Origin: an uncultured Anaerolineae bacterium
GTDB lineage: Bacteria; Chloroflexota; Anaerolineae; Anaerolineales; Villigracilaceae
Direction: 5' to 3'
DNA length: 61,661 nt
NCBI GenBank assembly: GCA_937120535.1
Contig: CAKZJX010000118.1
Coordinates: 1-61,661 of the forward strand
The notes beneath the pieces are model-generated. The model ran no database searches and was not told where the DNA came from. It saw only the letters and a list, made by a program, of their open reading frames with translations. Shown here one piece after another: positions 39,723 to 52,381 of the stretch (positions within the stretch are counted from its first letter, which is position 1; each line of letters begins with the position of its first letter). Made by a program: the position numbers and the translations under genes.

Positions 39723-41027
39723 TTATCGGGTTGGGGCAGAGACGATCTGTTCGATGGTCCAGTTGAGGCGCGGGCGAACGGCGCCCACGCGCGGTTCAGA
39801 CCATTGGGTGCCCGGAGCGCCGCTGATATCCACATTGAAGGATAGAGCGCTCTCGTCCAGGAAGTAGCGACGGATGCCGAAGGAGGAGGCGTTGACGCCG
39901 ATGGTGTAGCGTCCTTCGTTGAGCAGGTCGGCGGGGATTTGGACGCGGCTAAGGTAGTGGCCGGCGGGACGCACTTCGTGGCTCTCAAAGAGCTGCGGAT
40001 CGTCGGTGTCGAAGGAGGTGAAGGCGTATTCGCCGCGAATGGTGGAGAGGTAGATGCCAATGCGCAAGCCGGTGATGGGCGCCTCGAGACGATATTCAAG
40101 TTCGATGTGGAACGGCTCGGTGGATCGGACGGTATCCACCACACGGCCGCGCCGATCGCAAACAGCCACGCGGATCGGGGTGAAGGGGGCAGCCGAAGCG
40201 GGGATCTCTTCAGGTTCCCACAGGCGTTCGCCGGCCTGGGCTTGGCCAGAAGAGAGGTAGTGATCCACCACTTCTTGGGTAGGGCCGCGCAAGATCAGTT
40301 TGCCTTTGTGGAGCAAGATGGCTTCTTGGGTGAGGCGCAGGATGGCCGACATGTTGTGGCTGACGAAGAGCACGGTGCGGCCTTGCTGGGCTACTTCGCC
40401 CATCTTGCCGAGGCATTTTTTCTGGAACTCGGCATCGCCCACGGCAAGCACTTCGTCTACGATGAGGATTTCCGGCTCGAGGTGAGCGGCCACGGCAAAG
40501 GCCAGGCGCAGGTACATGCCGGACGAGTAGCGCTTGACCGGGGTATCCACGAAGGGGCCGATCTCGGCGAAATCCACGATCTCGTCGAATTTGCGATCAA
40601 TTTCGGCCCGCTTCATACCCAGGATGGCGCCGTTCATGTAGATGTTCTCGCGGCCGGTCAGCTCGGGGTGAAAGCCGGTGCCCACTTCGAGCAGCGATCC
40701 GACGCGGCCGCGCACGATGACCAGGCCCTTGGTCGGCTCGGTGACCCGCGAGAGGATCTTGAGCAGGGTGCTCTTGCCGGCGCCGTTGCGTCCGATGATG
40801 CCGAGCACTTTGCTCTCTTCGAGATCGAAGGACACATCGTCTAGGGCCCAGATGAAGTTGCGGTTGGTGCGCCGTTCGGAGCGGCCGGCCAGGGTTTTGG
40901 CGAGGCGGATCGGGGCGGTGACGGTGTCCACGATCACGTCGCGGAACATGTTGTAGCGAAAGCGGGTTTCGGCAGCGCCGATTTGGTAGCGTTTGCTCAG
41001 GTGTTGAACACTGATGGCGATCGTCAT
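39723..41027 (-). CDS. wzt: ABC-2 polysaccharide exporter, ATP-binding protein (Wzt type)
   Basis: A 434-residue protein. The N-terminal ATPase (about 1-255) has Walker A GIIGRNGAGKSTLLK, signature YSSGMYLRLAFA and Walker B ILIVDEVLAVGD, with the long insertion between strand 1 and Walker A typical of TagH/Wzt proteins. The C-terminal about 150 residues (from FTPIRVAVCDRRGRVVD) match the Wzt C-terminal carbohydrate-binding beta-sandwich that recognises the capped end of the glycan. It pairs with the permease encoded 37 bases upstream. A Wzt_C domain implies chain-terminus recognition before export. Confidence 0.92.
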   Translation of the reverse strand: MTIAISVQHLSKRYQIGAAETRFRYNMFRDVIVDTVTAPIRLAKTLAGRSERRTNRNFIWALDDVSFDLEESKVLGIIGRNGAGKSTLLKILSRVTEPTKGLVIVRGRVGSLLEVGTGFHPELTGRENIYMNGAILGMKRAEIDRKFDEIVDFAEIGPFVDTPVKRYSSGMYLRLAFAVAAHLEPEILIVDEVLAVGDAEFQKKCLGKMGEVAQQGRTVLFVSHNMSAILRLTQEAILLHKGKLILRGPTQEVVDHYLSSGQAQAGERLWEPEEIPASAAPFTPIRVAVCDRRGRVVDTVRSTEPFHIELEYRLEAPITGLRIGIYLSTIRGEYAFTSFDTDDPQLFESHEVRPAGHYLSRVQIPADLLNEGRYTIGVNASSFGIRRYFLDESALSFNVDISGAPGTQWSEPRVGAVRPRLNWTIEQIVSAPTR

Positions 41028-41064
41028 AGGACAGGGATCCGAGCAGGTAGGTGTTGGGGCGGGC

Positions 41065-43979
<2,915 letters not shown>

Positions 43980-43983
<4 letters not shown>

Positions 43984-44453
43984 GCGTTCTCCTCCATGTG
44001 TAGAATCACCTTCCAGCCCTTTACTTCCAAAGTGGGCGCCTTCCCTTCCTGAACGATGGTAATCCCCTGCTCAAGACAGGTCAAACGGGCAACGTCGGCC
44101 ACGTCGCCCTCGCCGATCAGACGAACCCGATCGTAACCGGCACGGCGGACCTCGGTCAGGTATTCTTTCACCCGTTGACGGGTTTTGCGATATAGCTCGA
44201 ATGAGCGTTCCAAGTAGTCTATGGTCAAGCGAGCGCGTAGGGCCAGGCCCTCAGGGGTGATGATGTAGCGCAGCTTCTTGCGCTCGGCGCGCATCACTTT
44301 GACGTAACCCTTTTGAATCAGCCGTTTGAGGTGCCAGTTCACCGTTCCGATGGCAACGCCGAGGCGGGCGGCCAGGGTCGCCTGGTTTACGTTGGGATCG
44401 TTCTCGATCTGTTCCAATAATGAGAGGTCGCGAGCGGTATCTTGTGTGTCCAT
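43980..44453 (-). CDS. Winged helix-turn-helix transcriptional regulator
   Basis: A 157-residue protein. Residues about 8-75 are a MarR/Lrp-like winged helix (LLEQIENDPNVNQATLAARL, then TVNWHLKRLIQKGYVKV), and the C-terminal part forms a helix plus a small alpha/beta domain (VRLIGEGDVADVARLTCLEQ), possibly ligand-binding. It is the first gene of the twelve-gene minus-strand glycan operon and overlaps the epimerase gene by four bases, so it probably controls the operon by autoregulation. A TATAAT-like -10 on the minus strand lies at 44490-44485, 32 bases before the start; the divergent gene begins 100 bases away. Confidence 0.85.
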
Positions 44454-44525
44454 ACGGTTGACGCTTCCAAAATTCAGGAGTTGAATTATAACATAGCCAC
44501 TCTTGGTTTCCTTGAAGCCTCGAAG

Positions 44526-44538
44526 ACCGAAAATCGGT
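44526..44538. promoter_or_regulatory. Candidate operator palindrome
   Basis: ACCGA-AAA-TCGGT, a perfect 5-bp inverted repeat in the 99-base divergent region between the regulator (minus) and the MT-GT2 fusion (plus), directly before a TAAAAT at 44539-44544. It could be a binding site for the regulator. Weak evidence: short arms and a single copy. Confidence 0.3.
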
Positions 44539-44552
44539 TAAAATCCCCCCGC

Positions 44553-45992
44553 ATGCTTTCTCCCCCGTTTGATCCTTCTGGACAACGTTATCAACAGGAA
44601 CGCATTGCCCACTGGGATTGGGTGGCCCGCCTGCGCGATCGCTGGCAAGGATGGGGCGGCGCCTACCATCGGCGCTTGCGGCAAGTTTATCGCTTCTTGG
44701 TCAGCCCCGGCTTGCGGGTGTTGGAGATAGGCTGTGGGATGGGCGATTTGTTGGCCGCCGTGCAGCCGGCCTGCGGCGTGGGCGTGGATTTCTCGCCAGA
44801 GATGATTCGACGCGCTCGGGCGCGCCATCCCGACTTGGAATTTCTCTGTGCTGACGCCCATGATCTCTCGTGCTTGAACGAGACATTTGACGTCATCATC
44901 TTATCTGACCTGGTGAACGATGTGTGGGACGTGCAGCGCGTGCTGGAGCAGGTGCGTCGGCTGTGCACGCCTCGAACCCGCCTGATCATCAATTTTTATA
45001 ACCCTCTCTGGCAACCTATCCTGAGCCTGGCACAGGCTTTGAAGTTGGCTGCGCCAAACCTGGAACAGAACTGGCTGACGCCTACCGATCTGCGAAACAT
45101 GCTTAACTTGGCCGGCTTTGAGACCATTCGCGATTGGTGCGAAGTGCTCTTGCCCTTGCCGCTCCCGATCGTGGAGCCGCTCTTCAACCGTTTCTTGGTG
45201 CGTTTGCCGCTGTTTCGCCATCTAGCGTTGGCAAACTTTTTGGTAGCGCGCCTTCAACCGCTGCCGGCCCCCGATGTCCGCGTCTCGGTGATCGTTCCAG
45301 CGCGCAACGAGGCCGGAAATATTTCGGCGATCTTTGAGCGCTTGCCCCGCATAGGGCGCCACACGGAGTTGATCTTCGTTGAAGGGCATTCGCGAGATGA
45401 TACATATGCTGTGATCGAACGGGAGATCGCAGCCCATCCTGAGACCCCGGCTCGTCTATTGCGTCAACCTGGGATCGGAAAGGCGGATGCGGTGCGCACT
45501 GGTTTTGCGGCCGCTCAGGGCGACATCTTAATGATCTTGGATGCCGATTTGACCGTTCCCCCAGAAGACTTACCGCGCTTTTACGAAGCGCTGCGCTCCC
45601 GGAAGGGAGAGTTTATCAACGGCGTGCGTCTGGTGTACCCGATGGAACGACAAGCCATGCGCTGGTTGAATCTGCTGGGCAATAAGTTTTTCAGTTGGGC
45701 ATTTACGTTCTTGCTGGGCCAGCCCATCAGGGACACGCTATGCGGGACCAAGGCGCTGTGGCGGAATGATTATGAACGAATCGCCGCCAATCGTTCGTAT
45801 TTCGGCGAGTTTGATCCATTTGGCGATTTTGACCTGATCTTTGGCGCGGCTAGGTTAAATCTGAAGATCGTGGATCTGCCCATCCGCTACCGCGAGCGAA
45901 CCTATGGCGCCACGAACATCTCGCGCTGGAAGCATGGATGGTTGTTGATCAAGATGGTGGTGTTCGCCGCGCAGCGGATTAAGTTTGTTTGA
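44553..45992 (+). CDS. Methyltransferase-glycosyltransferase (GT2) fusion protein
   Basis: A 479-residue two-domain protein. Residues about 15-235 are a class I methyltransferase (motif I VLEIGCGMGDLLAAVQ, VGVDFSPEMIRRAR, IILSDLVNDVWD); residues about 245-475 are a GT2 domain (VRVSVIVPARNEAGNISAIF, LIFVEGHSRDDTY, ILMILDADLTVPPEDLP with the DxD site, DTLCGTKALW). The GT2 part resembles dolichyl-phosphate mannose synthase-like enzymes. ATG 44553 is the likely start, close to a TAAAAT, so the mRNA may have almost no leader. The fusion would couple sugar-lipid synthesis and methylation. The upstream longer reading overlaps the divergent regulator and is rejected. Confidence 0.88.
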   Translation: MLSPPFDPSGQRYQQERIAHWDWVARLRDRWQGWGGAYHRRLRQVYRFLVSPGLRVLEIGCGMGDLLAAVQPACGVGVDFSPEMIRRARARHPDLEFLCADAHDLSCLNETFDVIILSDLVNDVWDVQRVLEQVRRLCTPRTRLIINFYNPLWQPILSLAQALKLAAPNLEQNWLTPTDLRNMLNLAGFETIRDWCEVLLPLPLPIVEPLFNRFLVRLPLFRHLALANFLVARLQPLPAPDVRVSVIVPARNEAGNISAIFERLPRIGRHTELIFVEGHSRDDTYAVIEREIAAHPETPARLLRQPGIGKADAVRTGFAAAQGDILMILDADLTVPPEDLPRFYEALRSRKGEFINGVRLVYPMERQAMRWLNLLGNKFFSWAFTFLLGQPIRDTLCGTKALWRNDYERIAANRSYFGEFDPFGDFDLIFGAARLNLKIVDLPIRYRERTYGATNISRWKHGWLLIKMVVFAAQRIKFV

Positions 45993-46015
45993 AGGGACAC
46001 ACCGAGACACGAAGT

Positions 46016-46725
46016 ATGAGGGAGATTTCGCTGTGGCTCTGGGAGCGGATTTCAAGAGTTTCGTGCGCCCGACACACGGCGCTTACCGGGCTGGCTTGTT
46101 GGATAGCGGGCTTGAGGGTAAGGTCTGAACGTAGAGTCGGGTTCGGGCATCGGCAGCATTCATCAGGTGATCCCGGATTGCGTGCGAACCGATCTGTTCC
46201 CCTTTCCCTGGATCGACCGGGTAGAGAATGCTTACCGACTGAGCTTTGGCGATGAAACGTTGGCCAACCTGTTTATGGTGGATGTGTTCCATCATCTGCG
46301 CTACCCCGGCGCGGCGTTGCAGGAGTTCTGGTGGGTGTTGCGCGTGGGAGGGCGGTTGATCCTGTTGGAGCCGGCCCTGAGCATTCTGGGGTATCTGATA
46401 TATGGGCTTTTGCATCCCGAATGGATCGGCAGGCTGATCGGATTGAATGGCTGGCGCCGCTGGGCTGGTCGCTGGAGGACTTGGATTATTACACCGCCCA
46501 GGGCAATGCTACGTACATCTTCTGGCAGGATCGGTTTGCCGATCGGCTTCAGAGCTGGAAGAAGGTTGCCGTTCAACCGCTGGTGACACTGGCATATGTG
46601 GCTTTGGGGGCTATTCTGGGCCGCAGTTGTATCCGACCGTGGCTTATCGGTGGTTGAAGCGCTTAGAAACATGGCTTGAGCCGTTTCCGACGCTGTTTGC
46701 CACACGCTTGTTGGTGGTGCTGTAG
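46016..46725 (+). pseudogene. Frameshifted methyltransferase remnant
   Basis: Fragments in several frames add up to one class I methyltransferase: LWLWERISRVS, then GAYRAGLLDSGLEGKV in another frame, ESGSGIGSIHQVIPDC, VDVFHHLRYPGAALQEFWWV and VGGRLILLEPALSILG, and finally LEPFPTLFATRLLVVL before a stop at 46723. At least three frame changes and a broken SAM motif I are needed to connect them. The gene lies 23 bases after the MT-GT2 gene and was probably a third member of that operon. Confidence 0.75.
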
Positions 46726-46742
46726 AAAACCGCCGGTCCCGA

Positions 46743-48739
46743 TCAGCGGGCCTGACAGGCGGTGATCTCCAGCAAACGGCGGAAGTCTCGGCGCTGATCG
46801 TCGAGCGAGCGCACACCGTGCCCTTCGTTCACAGTTTGCACACAGGCGCTTGTCTCGAATCGTTCTCGTCGTAGCGGCGAGAGCCCCTCCCAATAGTCCA
46901 GGTCGAAGTAGAGATGGGTGTAGCCTGCCACGCGTAGGGCGTAGGGATCGGGGTCGGCAACCAGGGCTGCCCAGTCGGGCCGGGGCGTCCAGAAGTGCAT
47001 GGCGTCGCTGGGCCGGCCCAATACAGTCACCGCCCGTCGTGGGTCGGGGTCGAACACCATGGCGTTCGGGGGCAGGCGGTTCCAAAGTTCGCGGTGCATG
47101 CGCACATCCAGGTGAGAGATAAAGGTCGGCCGGACGGGCTGTCGAGCGGCGATCAACTGGATACCGAACAGCACCAAGCCGCTGAAGACGGCCAGGCCTG
47201 CTGCGCCGGCCGCCGCCAAGCGGGCGGCCTCGCCCCGCCCACGCAGCCAGGCCCAGGCTAAGGGCACGGCGTACAAGGTGCCGGCTGTAGCAGGATGCCG
47301 AACAGGCGAGCGTTGGCGCTCTGGCCGGCTGAACCGGCATACTTCACGAACAGCGGGAGCAATACGAAGACCCCACCCAGGGCGATGCCGGCCTCCCACC
47401 ACTTTTGGACGCGGATCATCTTCCCTCCCCAGGCAAACAACAACGGCGTTGCCAGGAGGACCGGCCCCAGTTCAAGCAAAGCCGCCACCAGTGGATAGGG
47501 ATGGAGCAGCTCCAGCCAGCCCAAATGGCCGGAGACTAGAGAGGGGGTCGAGAAGCTGAATTGAAAGGTGTGGAAGGACTGCCGGGCGTCGGCCGTCAGC
47601 AGGCGTTCGCGGACCAGTTCGGTCAGCACCCCACCTTGGACGGCGGCTATCGGCAACGCACCGGCGGCCACCGCGGCCGTGGTCCAAAACGAGCGCAGCA
47701 CCCCTACCTTGCGTCGGCGGACCCAATCGAGCAAGAGCACCAACCCCAAGGCCGCATACATGACCAGAAAGTCAAATTCCACGGTGAGCGCGTGGGAAGC
47801 GATCAGGGTGATCAATACCAGACCGCCCGATAGATTACGCAGACGGCGAAAGAGCACCAGTAGCAGCAAGGGGATCAGGACGTAGAGCGCCCCCACGCCG
47901 CCGTGGGCCATGGTGGTTGGATTGTTGATCCCATTGGCAAAGGCAAAGGGGAAGGGGATCGGTCCATCGCCTTCGATGCGCCAGGGGGCGGTCAGGCCGG
48001 CCATTAGGTCGGGGGCGCTGGCCGCGCCAGAGCCGATCAGGCTGATCGAGCGCGAGATGGACCGGCTGAGCGCCTCGGGGAGGAGCAACAACAGCCAGCG
48101 AGCTCCGCCGGCAAAGGCCACAAACGTCGCTGCTATCCCGCCGGCCAGACGGCTACGCGCCATACGGCCGGCCCACACATACGTCAACACCAGCAAGAGC
48201 GCCAGGACCACGGCGCGGGCCAGGTCCACTGCGGTCCATGGGAAGAGATCGCCCAGGCGTATCAATTGGGCAGCGAAGAGCAGCAGCAAATAATGATAGC
48301 CAAATCGCAGATGGGGAGCGTAAGGAAAATGCGGAGGGATGTCTCCGGCCGCCATCGTCGAAGCAGTCGGTATGTTTTGGAAGTCATCGAAGATATTCAA
48401 GCCGCGCTCAACGGCTAAGAAGACGTAAGTCAGCACAGCCAGGGCGAGGGCTTGCCCGATCGGCAGGGAAAACGGGCGTTGCAATCGCCGGCGCGAGCGC
48501 ACCATGGCGATCAGGCCGAAGAGCAACACTGCGCCCGCGCTGGCCCAAAACGAAGAGGGCGCCGGTATCGCATACGTCAGGGCATTGGCGAGCCATAATT
48601 GTAGGACCAGTCCTAATGCCAAACCAGCCACAAAACGCTCGCGCTGTAGGTCAAACACCGCCCAGGCGATCAGATAGCCGCCGATCGCCCAGGAGGCGGC
48701 CCAAATCAAGAAGGGGAGGATCGTAGTCAACTCCGTCAT
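46743..48739 (-). pseudogene. Polytopic membrane protein gene split by one frameshift
   Basis: Two overlapping frames, 48739-47258 and 47402-46743, together give one membrane protein of about 665 residues. The first frame has about twelve helices and an external loop (GLNIFDDFQNIPTASTM) and runs out at LFGILLQP; the second continues GTLYAVPLAWAWLRG with one helix and an external domain (SDAMHFWTPRPDW). The span is 1997 bases, one short of a multiple of three, so a single missing base at about 47280-47284 (in GCCGG) explains it. It may be a sequencing error or a recent mutation. The family is not recognised; the layout recalls glycosyltransferase-like surface proteins. Confidence 0.75.
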
Positions 48740-48865
48740 CTGGTCCTCGTCGTGTGGGAGATAGCGGTCGAATTGTACCTGAAACAGATTGCCACAGATT
48801 GATAGATTTTGCTTCAGCGCATTGTAGCGTGCACCTGGCAGCTTGTCGGCGCTGGACGTCGGAAG

Positions 48866-49216
48866 TGGCTAAATTATGGGTTGATAAACTGAAACACATG
48901 AGCTGGATCGTTCGGAAAACGCTGCTTGCGCCATGGACGGCAGTGGAAGCAGTACATCAAACGTTTCAAGGAAATGTTTCAAGGCTGCCTGCAAAGCTTC
49001 TGGACCACGCAACAAGAAAAACAGTGCGAGCGTCGCGTCAGGCGAGCGAGATCATGGCCTCGCTCGGCGTTCTTCCCTTCGGGGCCGGCCTGTGCTTGGG
49101 ATCCGGCCTCCACCCTGCCGTGCCACGCGACTCGCATGGGAACGCAACACGTAGATCACAAAGCCTCCCCGCGTCTTTGTGTCTCTGTGTGAAAAAATCC
49201 CCTTTTTATCCACTCC
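48866..49216 (+). repeat. ~350-bp dispersed repeat, copy 2
   Basis: Aligns with 27545-27885. It begins GGAAGTGGCTAAATTATGGG and ends in the same CTTTGTGTCTCTGTGTGAAA block. It fills most of the 626-base gap between the membrane protein gene and the cytidylyltransferase gene. The rest of the gap shows only a TATAAT at 49256-49261, without a clear -35. Confidence 0.8.
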
Positions 49217-49365
49217 CCTGGCCGTCCTGTGAGCCTGCTATAGCTCGGCATGGGATATAATAAGCCCTGCGTTCCCTGCCGAACCACAGCCGGCCTGGTG
49301 CGTGAGAGCTTCTTTAGCGCTCTTGCACACCGGAATTCCTTCGAACCTTGGAGTGAGCGAAATCC

Positions 49366-50103
49366 ATGAAACGACTTGCCGCCCTGGTCCCGATGCGGCA
49401 TCACAGCCAACGCGTGCCCGGAAAGAACTATCGTCCCCTGGCGGGCAAGCCGCTCTTCCATTACATTCTTGAGACCCTGTTGGCCGTCCCCGAGATCGAG
49501 ACCATCGTTGTGGATACCGATTCCGAACCCATCTTGGAAGGGATACGTCGATCCTTTCCAATGGTGCAACTGATCCATCGGCCAACTCACCTGCGCGCCG
49601 ATGATATCTCGATGAACGAGATCCTGATCTACGATACCGCTCAAGTGGAGGCCGAATTCTACCTGCAAACCCACAGCACCAATCCCCTGCTCCGGCCGGC
49701 CACCGTCTCCCGCGCGATTCACACCTTCTGGCAGGCCTACCCGCGTTATGACTCCCTCTTCTCAGTCACCCGCCTGCAGACCCGCCTGTACGATCAAGAA
49801 GGCCGCGCCCTCAACCACAACCCCCTAGAGCTGATTCAAACCCAAGACCTCCCACCGGTATACGAGGAAAACTCTTGCCTCTACCTTTTCACTCGCTCCA
49901 ACCTGCTGGGCCGGCGCCATCGCATCGGCGAACGGCCTCTGATGTTCGAGATCCCGGCCGATGAGGCGTGGGATATTGACGAGGAGCTCGATTTTGCCAT
50001 CTGCGAATTCCTGATGGAGCGCCGGCAAAAATCCCTCTCCGCCGAAAAACCTACCTATGCCCACCGTACTGATCACCGCCCCCTACATGATCTCCGTCCT
50101 TGA
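49366..50103 (+). CDS. Acylneuraminate cytidylyltransferase family protein
   Basis: A 245-residue nucleotidyltransferase that activates an acidic sugar as the CMP derivative. RLAALVPMRHHSQRVPGKNYRPLAGKPL is the CTP-binding start (the family usually has IPAR-x-GSKG-x-P-x-KN), followed by IVVDTDSEPILEG and LQTHSTNPLLRPATV. GGAG stands 9 bases before ATG 49366. It would complete the pathway begun by NeuB at 33928, although the two genes are 15 kb apart and on opposite strands. It overlaps the SerA-like gene by 47 bases. Confidence 0.85.
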   Translation: MKRLAALVPMRHHSQRVPGKNYRPLAGKPLFHYILETLLAVPEIETIVVDTDSEPILEGIRRSFPMVQLIHRPTHLRADDISMNEILIYDTAQVEAEFYLQTHSTNPLLRPATVSRAIHTFWQAYPRYDSLFSVTRLQTRLYDQEGRALNHNPLELIQTQDLPPVYEENSCLYLFTRSNLLGRRHRIGERPLMFEIPADEAWDIDEELDFAICEFLMERRQKSLSAEKPTYAHRTDHRPLHDLRP

Positions 50104-51007
50104 TCGCTTTCGTCCGCTCCTGGAACAGCATGGCCTGGACCTGATCGTGCCCGACGTGCGCGAACGTATGGAAGAAGACGATCTGTTGCACTACGCCGGC
50201 CAATTCGACGGCACGATCTGCGGCGATGACCGCTACACTGCGCGCGTCCTAGAAGCCTGTGCGCCGCGCCTGAAAGTGATCTCAAAATGGGGAACTGGCA
50301 TCGACTCGATCGACACCGCCGCCGCTTCCCGACTCAACATCCGCGTGGCGCGCACACCCAACGCGTTCACCACCCCCGTCGCCGACACGGTGATCGGCTA
50401 CCTGTTGGCCTTTGCCCGCCGCCTGCCCTGGATGGATGCCGCTATGAAGCGCGGCGAGTGGCGGAAATTGCCCGGCCTTGCCTTGAGCGAGTGTGTGCTG
50501 GGCATCGTCGGCGTCGGGAACATCGGCAAAGCGGTGGCCCGACGGGCGCGCGCCTTTGGAATGCGCGTGCTCGGCAACGACATCGTGGAGATCGATCACG
50601 TCTTCCTCACGGAGACCGGCGTTGAAATGACCGATTTGGAGACCTTGCTGGCCCAAGCCGATTTCGTCTCTCTCAACTGCGATCTGAACCCGACTAGCCA
50701 TCATCTGATCAACGCTCGGACCCTGGCCATGATGAAACCCTCGGCGGTGCTGATCAATACCGCCCGCGGCCCGATCGTGGACGAAGTCGCCCTGATCGCC
50801 GCCCTGCAAGCCGGCCAGATCGCCGGCGCCGCCTTGGACGTGTTTGAGCAAGAACCGCTGCCGGCCGATAGCCCACTCTTGAGGATGGACAACGTGTTGC
50901 TCGCTCCCCACAACGCCAATTCCAGCCCAACCGCCTGGGAGCGCGTCCATTGGAACACCATCCGCAATCTGCTGGAAGGCTTAGGCCTGTCAGGCGAAGG
51001 CCGCTGA
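50057..51007 (+). CDS. D-isomer-specific 2-hydroxyacid dehydrogenase (SerA-like)
   Basis: A 316-residue dehydrogenase. The NAD-binding motif is LGIVGVGNIGKAVARRARAFG; the catalytic residues are Arg in NTARGPIVDE, Glu in FEQEPLP and His in LAPHNANSSP. The substrate-side domain (1-100 and 290-316) is short and there is no C-terminal ACT domain, so it is not a full-length SerA with feedback control. Its start lies 47 bases inside the cytidylyltransferase gene, and such pairing is common in surface-sugar loci. A role in making a hydroxy-acid precursor for a sugar substituent is possible; phosphoglycerate is the alternative substrate. Confidence 0.87.
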   Translation: MPTVLITAPYMISVLDRFRPLLEQHGLDLIVPDVRERMEEDDLLHYAGQFDGTICGDDRYTARVLEACAPRLKVISKWGTGIDSIDTAAASRLNIRVARTPNAFTTPVADTVIGYLLAFARRLPWMDAAMKRGEWRKLPGLALSECVLGIVGVGNIGKAVARRARAFGMRVLGNDIVEIDHVFLTETGVEMTDLETLLAQADFVSLNCDLNPTSHHLINARTLAMMKPSAVLINTARGPIVDEVALIAALQAGQIAGAALDVFEQEPLPADSPLLRMDNVLLAPHNANSSPTAWERVHWNTIRNLLEGLGLSGEGR

Positions 51008-51019
51008 CAACGAGATGCT

Positions 51020-52351
51020 ATGGATGACATCGAAAAAGCCTACAACCTGGCGCTAGACTATCTCTATTCGTTTGTGGACTACAGCCTGAAGCACGTCTCA
51101 GAGCTGGCAAAAGCCGACTTCAACCTAGATCGCATGTTTGCCTTGATGGACGCGCTGGGCAACCCGCAAGAGACCTATCCGATCCTCCACGTGGCCGGGA
51201 CGAAAGGCAAAGGCTCCACCTGTGCCCTGTGCGCTTCGGCGCTGCAGGCCGCCGGCTATAAAGTGGGATTGTATATCTCCCCCCATCTGTTCGACTACAC
51301 CGAGCGCATTCAGATCAACGATCAACCGATCTCCCATGCGGAGTTGGTCGCCTTGGTAGAGCAGGTGAAACCCTACGTTGCCCGCATCCCGCGCTTGACG
51401 ACGTTTGAGATCACCACTGCCCTGGGCTTTTTGGCGTTTGCCGAGCGGGGCGTGGATGTGGCGGTCGTCGAGGTGGGGTTGGGGGGGCGCCTGGATGCGA
51501 CGAACGTGGTGCGGCCGCGCGTGGCGGTGATCACCTCGCTCTCAATGGATCACATGGCGGTTTTGGGGGATACGCTGGCCAAGATCGCCGGCGAGAAGGC
51601 CGGCATCATCAAGCCGGGCGTTCCGCTGGTCTCGGCGCCGCAGAAGGAGGAAGCGTTGGAGGTGTTGAAGCGGGTTGCCGCCGAACGGGACGCGCCGATG
51701 ACCTTGGTGGGCCGCGAGGTGAGGTTTGAAGTGCTCGACTCTTCGCTTGAGGGGCAAGTGGTGTTGCTGCGCGATGAGGTGCAGCAGACGGCGCTCGAGG
51801 TGCGTCTGCCTCTGTTGGGCGATCATCAGGCCATCAATGCGGCCGTGGCCTACGCGGCGTTGCAGGCCGGCGGGTTTCACCTAGGGCCGCAGCCTATACA
51901 AAGTGGTTTTGCTCGGGTAAAATGGCCCGCTCGCTTTGAGATCGCGCGCCGCGAGCCGCCGGTGATCTTCGACTCGGCGCACAACGATGAGTCGTTTGCT
52001 CGGCTGCGCGCTACGCTGGAGCAGCATTTCCCAGGCCGGCCGGTGATCCTGATCTTCGGGGCTTCGGAGGACAAAAATATCCCCGGCATGTTGCGCGAGA
52101 TAAAGCCCAAGATACGGCGGGTGATCCTGACGTGTGCCGATCACCCGCGGGCCCTGGGGGTGGAAAAACTCCAGGAGTTCGCCGAGCAGGCCGGGGTCCC
52201 GTATGAATCGGTGACGCCGGTTGAGGCAGCGCTGGCTCGGGCGTTAGATCTGGTGGCGGAGGACGGGAGCATCGTCCTTTCGGCCGGTTCGATGTTTGTC
52301 ACCGCCGAGGCGATGACCGCCTGGAAGAAGGTTTCTCAGCTTGGCAAGTAA
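51020..52351 (+). CDS. folC: Folylpolyglutamate synthase / dihydrofolate synthase
   Basis: A 443-residue Mur-ligase-family enzyme adding glutamate to folates. It has the P-loop HVAGTKGKGSTCALCAS, YISPHLFDYTERIQIND (omega loop), EVGLGGRLDATNVV, ITSLSMDHMAVLGDTLAKIAGEKAGIIKPG and the C-terminal FDSAHNDESF. The length is usual. It begins 13 bases after the SerA-like gene and is followed by lon. No unusual features apart from the FDSAHN motif where many have DGAHN. Confidence 0.94.
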   Translation: MDDIEKAYNLALDYLYSFVDYSLKHVSELAKADFNLDRMFALMDALGNPQETYPILHVAGTKGKGSTCALCASALQAAGYKVGLYISPHLFDYTERIQINDQPISHAELVALVEQVKPYVARIPRLTTFEITTALGFLAFAERGVDVAVVEVGLGGRLDATNVVRPRVAVITSLSMDHMAVLGDTLAKIAGEKAGIIKPGVPLVSAPQKEEALEVLKRVAAERDAPMTLVGREVRFEVLDSSLEGQVVLLRDEVQQTALEVRLPLLGDHQAINAAVAYAALQAGGFHLGPQPIQSGFARVKWPARFEIARREPPVIFDSAHNDESFARLRATLEQHFPGRPVILIFGASEDKNIPGMLREIKPKIRRVILTCADHPRALGVEKLQEFAEQAGVPYESVTPVEAALARALDLVAEDGSIVLSAGSMFVTAEAMTAWKKVSQLGK

Positions 52352-52381
52352 TTTTTTTCGAAAGCGGGTTAGAATAGATGT

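Noticed and set aside
39719-40144. N-terminal extension of the capsule-type glycosyltransferase
   Set aside because: The extra 142 residues are an out-of-frame reading through the Wzt C-terminus; the start at 39718 leaves a normal 4-base gap.
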